From Pseudoalteromonas neustonica (GTDB lineage: Bacteria; Pseudomonadota; Gammaproteobacteria; Enterobacterales; Alteromonadaceae): a stretch of 64,000 bases of DNA. The DNA lies in NCBI RefSeq assembly GCF_001653135.1, contig NZ_BDDS01000005.1, positions 1-64,000 of the forward strand, written 5' to 3'. Shown here one piece after another: positions 26,082 to 34,196 of this stretch (positions within the stretch are counted from its first letter, which is position 1; each line of letters opens with the position of its first letter). A program made the translations under genes and the position numbers. The notes below the pieces were generated by a model. The model made no database searches and had not been told where the DNA came from. It saw only the letters and a list, made by a program, of their open reading frames with translations.

Positions 26082-28493
26082 ATGTTTTTGTCATACATCG
26101 CAACCGCATTTAGAGTGTTAAAACAGCAGAAAATACACACGGCACTCAATATTTTAGGGTTTAGTATCGGTATTGCCGCGACCATATTAGTGGCGCTATT
26201 TGCACAGCACCAGCTCACTATCGACAAGCATCAAGCCGATGCAGAAAGAGTTTATCGTATCCATCAAGATATGCGTTCTGTGGGGCTACAAGTTGATGGT
26301 GCAATTAATCCTAAGATGCCATTACTCATGCGTGACCATGCTCAAATAGAAGACATGCTTTTAATAGCGAACAGCTTCTTTTTGCAATTTAGTGATCATC
26401 CATTTGCCGATGTGGTGACCGTGGAGGATCAGCAATTTCGTTTACGTAATTTCTATATTGCTACCGAAAATCTGCCTGAATTTGCTGACATCAATGTGAT
26501 GTATGGCGATTTAAATCGCACTTTGCAACAGCAGGGTCTAATTGCTCTGAGTAAGTCAGAAGCGAAGCGGCTATTTGGCCGTAATAATGTTGTTGGAGAG
26601 TCGCTCAACTATGATGGTGGTAAGTATCAAATTGCCGCTGTATTTGACGATTTAGGCAATAACACCCATTTCTCCTTTGATGTACTAGCAAAAATGCCCA
26701 AGGTTGAGCAAGGTCCTTTTGGTAGCCATGTTTATGTAAAATTAATGGAAGGTGCTAATGCGGCTGCTCTTGCACAAGAAATTACAAATGAGCAAGTTAA
26801 GCGTGCTAATAACCCTAACTTTAGTGATGTAAGCTTTGTATTTATCCCTTTGACTGAATTGCACTTTAATACCAGTGGTCAATGGGAAATGAAACAAGGT
26901 GGGTCATATCTAGCACTGCAAGTGAGTCTAGCCTTGAGTGTATTATTACTGATTATTGCGAGTGTTAACTTCATTAATTTTAATATTGCAGGGGCTGCAA
27001 AGCGTGCTAAAGAGGTTGGGGTACGCAAATCACTTGGTGCAAGCAAATGGCAGCTTGTAAGCCAGTTTTTAATGGAGTCTTTGCTATTGGTCTTGTTGGC
27101 TGGGGTCATTGCATTCGCATTGGTTGAGCTCAGTTTACCCGCTTTTAATATACTCACTGAGAGTCAATTGTGGTTTGATTATCGCTCTGCTTTTATGTTG
27201 GGTGTTATTAGTATGTTTATCATCATTGGTGTGTTGGCTGGATTATACCCCGCCTTATTTATATCGTCATTTAGCGCCAAACGCGTACTAAGTGGTGACT
27301 TAAGTCGTGGTAAGTCATCAGCCTACATTCGCAAACTTACTTTGTGTATACAGGGGGTGGTCGCTATAAGCTTAATTGCAGCTGTTGTTATGGTTTACCA
27401 GCAAATGGTGTTGGTTAACAGTACAGATGTAGGCTATGAAAAAGAGAATCGGTTGGTTATTCGTGAGTTACCTTCAGCGTTATTGTTCAATAAATACAGC
27501 AATGCATTATTAGATGAACTGGCTGGGCTAAATGGGATAGAAAATATCACCTTAAGCGATACAGACTACGCAACAGATATGAATGGCGGTATGCATTATA
27601 CCTGGCCAAATGGTGAGACTTACGATGGCATGTTTCCATCTATTCGAGTGGGGTTTGATGTAGTTGAAACTTTAGGCTTAAAACTACTGGCTGGACGCGG
27701 TTTTAAACGTGATTTTTCAAGCGATTGGTATCATTCCAATGATGATAGCAGCGCTGAATTTGGCATTATCATCACCAAGCAAAAAGCCTTAATGGCGGGC
27801 TATGACAATCTTGAAGAGGTCATTGGAGTTAAAGTTACAGTACCAAGACGTAATTTTACAGCAACAGTGGTTGGTGTGGTAGATGATATTCGCTTAGGGT
27901 CGGTGAATAAGCCCGAACTACCAACATCTTTCATTTTGGGTTTTGCTGATACAGATATCGCGAATATTGTTTTAAAAACGGATGGTAAGCAAGCAGATGC
28001 ATTAATTAAGCAGGTTAATGCAGTGCTGCAAAAACACTTGCAGCGCAATGATATAGAGTTGCGTTGGTTGATTGATGAATTTATGGCATCCCATAAACAC
28101 GAGCAAAAAACGTTAAATATATTAGCAGTGTTCAGCCCTCTTGCGATTTTTTTAACGATTTTAGGGACTTTTGGTTTAGCGTCCTTTGCTACTTTGCGCA
28201 GACAAAAAGAAGTTGCAGTACGCAAAGTGCTCGGTGCATCACGCATTAGGATTATGAACCTATTGGCGAAAGAGTTTTTGATTTTAGTGGTGGTGAGTGT
28301 AGCCATAGCGTATCCGCTTACTTATTGGCTGGTGGGCGATTGGTTAGCCAACTTTAATGAACGTATTGATCAAGCTATGTGGGTTTACTTAATTGCTGCA
28401 CTAAGCGTTGCTGCGATCACTTGGCTTACGGTAGCAAGTATTGCATTTAAAGCGGCAAGCACAAGGCCATCGCTTATTTTGCGTGATGAATAG
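26082..28493 (+). CDS. FtsX/MacB-type permease, exporter 1, third of three
   Basis: 803 residues with the same layout as the first permease and intact coupling motifs EVGVRKSLGASKWQLV and EVAVRKVLGASRIRIMN. AAGGAGAGAG precedes the ATG. An 88-base gap separates it from the second permease. Nucleotide similarity to the first permease is high over the last 330 bases. The tandem trio looks like two rounds of duplication, with the outer copies under stronger constraint or homogenised by conversion. It is the last gene of the exporter before the 72-base array. Confidence 0.9.
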   Translation: MFLSYIATAFRVLKQQKIHTALNILGFSIGIAATILVALFAQHQLTIDKHQADAERVYRIHQDMRSVGLQVDGAINPKMPLLMRDHAQIEDMLLIANSFFLQFSDHPFADVVTVEDQQFRLRNFYIATENLPEFADINVMYGDLNRTLQQQGLIALSKSEAKRLFGRNNVVGESLNYDGGKYQIAAVFDDLGNNTHFSFDVLAKMPKVEQGPFGSHVYVKLMEGANAAALAQEITNEQVKRANNPNFSDVSFVFIPLTELHFNTSGQWEMKQGGSYLALQVSLALSVLLLIIASVNFINFNIAGAAKRAKEVGVRKSLGASKWQLVSQFLMESLLLVLLAGVIAFALVELSLPAFNILTESQLWFDYRSAFMLGVISMFIIIGVLAGLYPALFISSFSAKRVLSGDLSRGKSSAYIRKLTLCIQGVVAISLIAAVVMVYQQMVLVNSTDVGYEKENRLVIRELPSALLFNKYSNALLDELAGLNGIENITLSDTDYATDMNGGMHYTWPNGETYDGMFPSIRVGFDVVETLGLKLLAGRGFKRDFSSDWYHSNDDSSAEFGIIITKQKALMAGYDNLEEVIGVKVTVPRRNFTATVVGVVDDIRLGSVNKPELPTSFILGFADTDIANIVLKTDGKQADALIKQVNAVLQKHLQRNDIELRWLIDEFMASHKHEQKTLNILAVFSPLAIFLTILGTFGLASFATLRRQKEVAVRKVLGASRIRIMNLLAKEFLILVVVSVAIAYPLTYWLVGDWLANFNERIDQAMWVYLIAALSVAAITWLTVASIAFKAASTRPSLILRDE

Positions 28494-28568
28494 ATAAGTA
28501 GTTACATAAAATTAGTTACAATCTCTCACCAAGGTCTTTCTGTTTATCGGGAGGCCTTTTATATTCTT

Positions 28569-28948
28569 GTCACCAAAAATGACGACCTACCTGTAGGGCG
28601 TGCTTTAGCGCGTAAAGGTGAATTTGGCTGTTTATGCTGTGTCGCCATAAATGACGACCTTCCTGTAGGGCGTGCTTTGGCGCGTAAACGTGAACTTTGC
28701 TGTATATGTTGTGTCGCCATAAATGACGACCTACCTGTAGGACGTGCTTTAGCTCGTGAAGGTGAATTTAGCTGTTTATGTTGTGTCGCCATAAGTGACG
28801 ACCTACCTGTAGGACGTGCTTTAGCGCGTAAAGGTGAATTTGGCTGTATATGTTGTGTCGCCATAAATGACGACCTACCTGTAGGGCGTGCTTGAGCGCG
28901 TAAAGGTGAATTTGGCTGTATATTTTGTGTCGCTATAAATGGACTGCC
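28569..28948. repeat. 72-base tandem repeat array, five full units and a partial
   Basis: Units begin with GTCGCCATAAATGACGACCT (or close variants) at 28569, 28641, 28713, 28785, 28857 and 28929, a constant 72-base period. Each unit contains three small palindromes: GTCGCCAT/ATGACGAC, CCTACCTGTAGG and GCGTGCTTTAGCGC. Because 72 is a multiple of three, a 132-codon open frame runs through it on the minus strand, but it is a repeat artefact. There are no unique spacers, so it is not CRISPR. It fills the 469-base gap between the third permease and the acetyltransferase. Confidence 0.92.
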
Positions 28949-28962
28949 TACGATCAATGTTT

Positions 28963-29499
28963 TTAAATATCTCTGATTTTAGCTGCTGGATTACCTGCAA
29001 CTACTGTATTTTCGGCAATATTTTTGGTGACAACAGAGCCTGCGCCTACTACAGAGTTATCGCCGATGGTGATGCCCGCCAAGACTATAACCCCTGCGCC
29101 AATCCACACGTTATTGCCTATCGTTATTGGCGCTGCAAAGTTTTCTTTTTGTAGCCTTTGTTTAGGCTCAACTGCATGAGACACCGCTAATAGCTGAACA
29201 TTTGGGCCAATTAAACAATCATTGCCAATGGTAATGACCCCCTCAACAATTGGAGCATCTAACACAGTGCAATTAATGTTTATAAAAGTACGATCACCAA
29301 TTTGCATTTGCGAGCCGTAATCACAATGAAACCCAGCTTCAATTATTACGCCCTCCCCGGACTGCGCAAATAGCCCTTTAATACGCTTTAAATTACCTTT
29401 ACTTGGGCTTTTGTTAAATAAGCGGCAGATTTCATGAGCGGCTTTGCGCTCTTCAAACAGTGGTTTTGCTAGGCTATTGAATTGAGTTAGATGAGTCAT
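28963..29499 (-). CDS. maltose/galactoside O-acetyltransferase family protein
   Basis: 178 residues. An N-terminal helical segment (Maa-type, about 10-50) is followed by a left-handed beta-helix with hexapeptide repeats (ITIGNDCLIGPNV, ITIGNNVWIGAGVIVLAG, TIGDNSVVGAGSVVTKNI) and the family ending VVAGNPAAKIRDI. The HAVEP segment around 110 contains the catalytic His of LacA/Maa enzymes, which transfer acetyl from acetyl-CoA to sugars. The protein would be cytoplasmic. It lies alone between two exporter clusters with a repeat array downstream. The acceptor sugar is unknown and no strong ribosome site is visible. Confidence 0.88.
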   Translation of the reverse strand: MTHLTQFNSLAKPLFEERKAAHEICRLFNKSPSKGNLKRIKGLFAQSGEGVIIEAGFHCDYGSQMQIGDRTFININCTVLDAPIVEGVITIGNDCLIGPNVQLLAVSHAVEPKQRLQKENFAAPITIGNNVWIGAGVIVLAGITIGDNSVVGAGSVVTKNIAENTVVAGNPAAKIRDI

Positions 29500-29599
29500 C
29501 GTTTTAGGGAGTTAATGAGTATGCATTGATGATAAAGCAAAATTGGCTGCTAACCAAACGGGACTGCCTGTTGTTGTTGACAGTGAGTGATTCAATGAA

Positions 29600-29633
29600 A
29601 CCCGACTTTACGCAAAATAGATTAAAGTCGGGT
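29600..29633 (-). terminator. hairpin after exporter 2 operon
   Basis: ACCCGACTTTA and TAAAGTCGGGT pair perfectly around a 12-base loop. It lies about 50 bases beyond the permease stop on the minus strand. The T tract is weak, so it may act as an RNA 3' stabiliser rather than a strict terminator. Confidence 0.6.
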
Positions 29634-29681
29634 GCCTATTTATAGCTTTATTTATGGATATAAAGCGCTTGAGTCTTATTT

Positions 29682-32075
29682 TCACTCATTTCGTAACGCC
29701 TTTATTGGATCTTGCTGTAACGTTTGGTTGATCGGAAAAAAGCTGGCAAGTACTGATATAGCTAATAACCCTAACCAAATGGCCATTGTTAACCACCAGT
29801 TTATAGGCAGGTCAACCCCAGGTAATGACATACAATAGCCTATAATTAAAAATGCCAACGAAAAAGCTAATACTAAGCTCATTGTTATAGGTTGCATAAG
29901 CTCTAATAAGCTTTCTTTTAGGAGCCTATAATTGTCAGCCCCCATAGAAAGTTTTACGCCTAAGCTATATCTGCGAACTTTAACTAAATAGCTAACAATA
30001 CCGTTTATGCCAATACACACCATCAGTAGCGATGTTGATGCCAATACAATAGCCAGCCATGCTGCATTTAAATGACGTTGTCTTTTACCATCAAACAAAC
30101 TTGTTAAAGAGGCGATGTTATTAATGTCTAGTCGTTGGTCTACTTCTAATACCGCTTGTTGAATATGGGCAATTGCATTATTGTCATCTGCAATAGTAAT
30201 TAAATACGTAAATTGTTGCCAGCCAGGATAATCTTTAGGTGTAAACACTTCAAAGTCTTCACTTTCAGGGCTGCCCGGTACATAGGTGTTGCTGACAATG
30301 CCTATGATTGAGTAGTATTTTTTATTGTCAAAACTCACTTTGCTATTGAGTACATCATTACTGTTTTTATTAAGTAAGTCCGCAAGGCGTTGGTTAATAA
30401 TTATCGGTGGGTTTTCGAGTTGTTCATCCCCCTTGGCAAAGCCTTTACCCGTTATCGTGAAGTTAAGTTCAGTAAAGTAATTGGCAGTTACTAAGCTATT
30501 CCGTGCTTGGGCAATATACTGTCCGGCTTCGTTATATATTTGATTGACGTTAACCGTTTTTGGTAGCCTCATTTCGGACGAAACAGCTAAGCTGCTCACA
30601 TTATTAAGCGCCAGCAACCTCTGACTAATTGCTTTGTGTAAATTAATGCGTTCGCTGGATTTATCAATATTGCTGTAATTAACGGTTAGTGAGTACTTGC
30701 CTTGAGTGTTAATGCCGTTATCTCTAAGTGCTTCTGATAGTGTAACGAGCACGACGTGACTGGCGGTGGTTAATACTAAAAACGAAAACAAAATTTGCAA
30801 ACCAACAAGTAAGTGGCTGGTGGCAGAACTCATTTGTTTACCGGTGCCTTTACCGCTGCTTTGTAGGCTGTTCATTAGGTTTTTTTCTTTAACAACACTG
30901 AGCTCTATGAAGGAGTAAAGTGAGGCAATGCTGATAATTAGAAATGCTGAAAACAGCAATGTATTAATGCTTAAAGACAGAGTATCTAAGCGTTGAATGG
31001 CGTCAGCTGCTAGGTTTTGAATAACGATAAAGCCGATTTGAGTAAGTGTTAAAGCAAGTAATACTGCAATACTAATAAGTAAAATATTATGTTTGAGTGT
31101 TTCAATAATGAGCTGTTTTTTACTTGCTCCGAATGCAAAGCTGATTGCAAGTGGTTTTATACGCGTAATAGCTTTTGCAAGTTGCATGCTAGACAGGTTG
31201 ATAAGAGCAATGAGCATTAATAAGCACACACCTAGTAACAACATTAATACAATCTTTCCGCTGTCGCCCCTAAGAGCATCATTAAATGCAGTAACCCGTG
31301 CATCCACAGTAAAGTCTTTTAAAATATTAGGCGCGTGCAACTGCGCGCCTTTGAGCGATAAATTACTTAGTTGTTTACTAATTTCTTGCTCTGAGGTTGC
31401 GGGTTTTAATCTAACAACGTTTTTGTATGCGCCCATAAAACCGTTAGATGTTTTAGGGTTGAAGGCTTCGTCAGTATCAATTGGTAACCAAATTGCGTTA
31501 TTTATCTTGCTGTAATCAGGTAGTACAAGGTTATCGGGAGCGACGCCAATAACCGTGAAGCGGCGTTGATTAAGTTGTATTTTTTTACCAACAATATTAG
31601 GGTCACTTTTATAGTGGGTTTGCCAAGCGCGGTAGCCTAATACGACCGACATTTGCTGTGTGCCGAGCGCTTCTGATTTGTTAAATAACCGACCAAGTTT
31701 TGGTTTTACGCCGAGTAAATCAAATAAATTATGTGAAGCGAGAATGACATCTATTGCGGGTCTACTGGGTTTATCTAGTAGCTTATAATCAGTCCACTTA
31801 TGATAAGTAGCGACATCAGTAAAAACAGTGTTTTCGTGCTGAATGTAGCTCATTACCTTTGAATTACTAGCAGGCCCTGAGTAACCTTTAGAGTTAATGG
31901 TGCCTTCAAGTAAATATAAGTTATCGCTTTGTTGATAAGGCAACGGTGAGAAAAACACTAGATCAACCAAGCTAAATGAACTAAGCACCATAGAGAGCGT
32001 TAATGCCAGTGTAAATACAGTAGTAAAATAATATTGTTTGGCACGTTTAAAGGTATTGTAGGCAGTTTTTAACAT
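29682..32075 (-). CDS. FtsX/MacB-type ABC permease, exporter 2
   Basis: 797 residues with an N-terminal helix (about 18-40), MacB core domain, central helices (about 275-400), a second periplasmic domain and C-terminal helices (about 665-790) ending in LQQDPIKALRNE. It belongs to the same superfamily as the exporter 1 permeases but to a different branch: the coupling segments read IKPLAISFAFGASKKQL and YSLGVKLSMGADNYRLL, and the C-terminus is the ADOP-like DPIxALR type. It overlaps the ATPase gene by seven bases. The operon order (adaptor, ATPase, permease) matches exporter 1 but with a single permease. The substrate is unknown. Confidence 0.9.
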   Translation of the reverse strand: MLKTAYNTFKRAKQYYFTTVFTLALTLSMVLSSFSLVDLVFFSPLPYQQSDNLYLLEGTINSKGYSGPASNSKVMSYIQHENTVFTDVATYHKWTDYKLLDKPSRPAIDVILASHNLFDLLGVKPKLGRLFNKSEALGTQQMSVVLGYRAWQTHYKSDPNIVGKKIQLNQRRFTVIGVAPDNLVLPDYSKINNAIWLPIDTDEAFNPKTSNGFMGAYKNVVRLKPATSEQEISKQLSNLSLKGAQLHAPNILKDFTVDARVTAFNDALRGDSGKIVLMLLLGVCLLMLIALINLSSMQLAKAITRIKPLAISFAFGASKKQLIIETLKHNILLISIAVLLALTLTQIGFIVIQNLAADAIQRLDTLSLSINTLLFSAFLIISIASLYSFIELSVVKEKNLMNSLQSSGKGTGKQMSSATSHLLVGLQILFSFLVLTTASHVVLVTLSEALRDNGINTQGKYSLTVNYSNIDKSSERINLHKAISQRLLALNNVSSLAVSSEMRLPKTVNVNQIYNEAGQYIAQARNSLVTANYFTELNFTITGKGFAKGDEQLENPPIIINQRLADLLNKNSNDVLNSKVSFDNKKYYSIIGIVSNTYVPGSPESEDFEVFTPKDYPGWQQFTYLITIADDNNAIAHIQQAVLEVDQRLDINNIASLTSLFDGKRQRHLNAAWLAIVLASTSLLMVCIGINGIVSYLVKVRRYSLGVKLSMGADNYRLLKESLLELMQPITMSLVLAFSLAFLIIGYCMSLPGVDLPINWWLTMAIWLGLLAISVLASFFPINQTLQQDPIKALRNE

Positions 32076-32773
32076 GACTGAGCAACCTGTTCTACATTTG
32101 CAGTAACCACAGTGCCATCTTTTAGCTGAATACTCCGCGTAGCCATGTCGGCATAACGCGGATCATGGGTAACCAATACAATCGTTGTACCTTGCTGATT
32201 AAGGTCTTTTATTAACGCCATGATTGCATCGCCATTTTTTGAGTCCAAGTTACCTGTCGGCTCGTCGACCAGCATGATGCCAGAATCACCAGCTAGTGCG
32301 CGTGCAATTGATACGCGTTGTTGCTGACCACCAGAAATTTGATTTGGGTGTAAATCAGCTTTATCAGCCAAACCCACCTTTTCAAGACAATCTAACGCTC
32401 TTGCATGACGTGATGATAGCGAGTCACCACGATATTTTAGTGGCAGCGCAACATTTTCAAGTACGGTCATTTCGTCAATTAAGTTAAACGATTGAAACAC
32501 AAAACCAATGCGATTACCGCGTACTTTCGCACGTTGGTTTGAGTCCATATCAGAGACCAATAAACCGTCAATGTAATATTCACCGCTTTGAGGAGTGTCA
32601 AGCAGGCCCATAATGTTAAGCAGTGTTGATTTACCACAACCCGAAGGCCCAGAAATAGAGATAAACTCGCCGTCGTATACGGTAAAGCTAATTCCTTTTA
32701 AAATTTGACTTACTTGCTCACCGTTCGCAAAAGACTTACTTAAGTTATTAACTCTTAAAATTTCAGTATTCAT
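32069..32773 (-). CDS. MacB/LolD-type ABC transporter ATPase, exporter 2
   Basis: 234 residues, the same length as the exporter 1 ATPase. Walker [11 protein letters not shown]-loop [17 protein letters not shown], signature [10 protein letters not shown], Walker B IMLVDEP and H-loop VTHDPR are all intact. It is transcribed with the adaptor upstream (8-base gap) and the permease downstream (overlap). The LSGGQ Leu is Ile, a tolerated change. Confidence 0.95.
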   Translation of the reverse strand: MNTEILRVNNLSKSFANGEQVSQILKGISFTVYDGEFISISGPSGCGKSTLLNIMGLLDTPQSGEYYIDGLLVSDMDSNQRAKVRGNRIGFVFQSFNLIDEMTVLENVALPLKYRGDSLSSRHARALDCLEKVGLADKADLHPNQISGGQQQRVSIARALAGDSGIMLVDEPTGNLDSKNGDAIMALIKDLNQQGTTIVLVTHDPRYADMATRSIQLKDGTVVTANVEQVAQSC

Positions 32774-32781
32774 GTTTTTCC

Positions 32782-34008
32782 TTAACCAGCAATTTTTATT
32801 GTTGTTGTTTCTGCGGGGATATCTAATGTAGAAATAATAACCTGTTCGCCAGGCTCTAGCCCTGACAACACTTGGATCAGTTGGCCAGATGCTTTGCCGT
32901 ATTGCACGTCAACTTTAACTGCTTTGTTATCCAGTGTGAGTTTAAACAATGAGCCATAGCTGCCTTCGCTTGCACCGGTTGGTTGCTTAATATAATTCAC
33001 ATTTTTTTGTACATTGGCAAAAATAGTCGCATCTACTTGTTGCATGGGCTTCATGGTGTCTGATTCTGATGTTTCAAGTTCAATATCAATTTGCACAGCA
33101 CCGTCGCTGATCACAGGATCTACACGCACCACTTGACCGCGTACTTGATCATTCAACGTACTAATTTGGGCCGTCATACCTATTTGAATTAAATGAGCTT
33201 GAATTTGCGGCACTTTTATTTCACCAACCAAAGGAGAAAGGCTACCTATTAGCGCCAGTTCAGAACCCGCAGTGACGCTTTGTCCTAAACTTAAAGGTAA
33301 GCGCTGAATAACACCACTCATGCCCGCTTTAACAGAAAGTTGCTCTACCATTAATTTTGCGACATCAAACTCGTCCTGCGCCTGGGCTATTAAGTCATCT
33401 TGAATCGATAGGGCTTCTTTTTGCATCAGTGTTAACTTATCTAGTTTTGATTCCTCAAGCTCAATACGCTTTATTAACTGTTTGGCTTCCAGCTCATTTT
33501 TCTTGGCGCTGATCCCGGAAACAATACCTGATTTAGCCAATGTGCGCTCTGCTTCAACTTGCAGCATGGCTATTTCAGATTGTGCTTTTAGCTCAGATAC
33601 GCTTGATTCGTTATTTAGCATCTCGCGTTGTTGTAGTAATACGGTTTGCCGCTTTTGGGTTTTGGCATTTTTAAGTTTTGCTAATGCCAAGCGCAGCTTA
33701 CTTTCTAGTTCGGGGTTATTTAAAGTGAGGATCACCGTGTCATGGTTAACCACAGCACCTGCTTTGAGTTTTATTTCGTCAACCACAGCATTGCTAGTTG
33801 CAGTGAGGAGTCGTTTATTGATTGATTGCAATGACCCGTAGCCATCAACTTTAATTGAAAAATCACCACGCTCAACCTTTGCAATAGTGACAGAGTCTTT
33901 TGATATAACTTCGGCATTATCTGCAAAGCCTAATTGCCAGCCAGAGATAAGCATAGCGGCAGATAAACCTATCAACCCTTGATAGATTAGTTTAGATGTA
34001 AGTTTCAT
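32782..34008 (-). CDS. HlyD/MacA-type periplasmic adaptor, exporter 2
   Basis: 408 residues with an N-terminal helix (about 9-28), lipoyl half-motifs (VDEIKLKAGAVVNHDTVILTL and VKAGMSGVIQRLPLSLGQSV), a coiled-coil hairpin (about 105-225) and a C-terminal region with VLSGLEPGEQVIIST. It is the first gene of the minus-strand exporter 2 operon. The 188-base gap to the CadC-like regulator should contain both promoters, and I see no clear binding site there. It is only distantly similar to the exporter 1 adaptor, so the two operons are not a recent duplication. Confidence 0.88.
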   Translation of the reverse strand: MKLTSKLIYQGLIGLSAAMLISGWQLGFADNAEVISKDSVTIAKVERGDFSIKVDGYGSLQSINKRLLTATSNAVVDEIKLKAGAVVNHDTVILTLNNPELESKLRLALAKLKNAKTQKRQTVLLQQREMLNNESSVSELKAQSEIAMLQVEAERTLAKSGIVSGISAKKNELEAKQLIKRIELEESKLDKLTLMQKEALSIQDDLIAQAQDEFDVAKLMVEQLSVKAGMSGVIQRLPLSLGQSVTAGSELALIGSLSPLVGEIKVPQIQAHLIQIGMTAQISTLNDQVRGQVVRVDPVISDGAVQIDIELETSESDTMKPMQQVDATIFANVQKNVNYIKQPTGASEGSYGSLFKLTLDNKAVKVDVQYGKASGQLIQVLSGLEPGEQVIISTLDIPAETTTIKIAG

Positions 34009-34196
34009 AGTTATTCCTTTTTCAACGAAAATACTCCAACAAATTAATTAGGCAATAATACATAAATAATTTTACTGTAACTAAGTTGTGACTATGTTTT
34101 AAATCAATAGGTTAAAGGGTTGTAGTAATGAAAAATTGCATAGGTTATGATTGGGCTAAGTAAAAACAATGGGTCGTTAAAAGCTGCAATGGACGT

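Noticed and set aside
28569..28948. CRISPR array
   Set aside because: The units are tandem with no unique spacers, and no cas genes are near.
28559..28957. Open frame of 132 codons on the minus strand across the 72-base array
   Set aside because: It stays open only because the repeat period is a multiple of three; composition follows the repeat and there is no ribosome site or family match.
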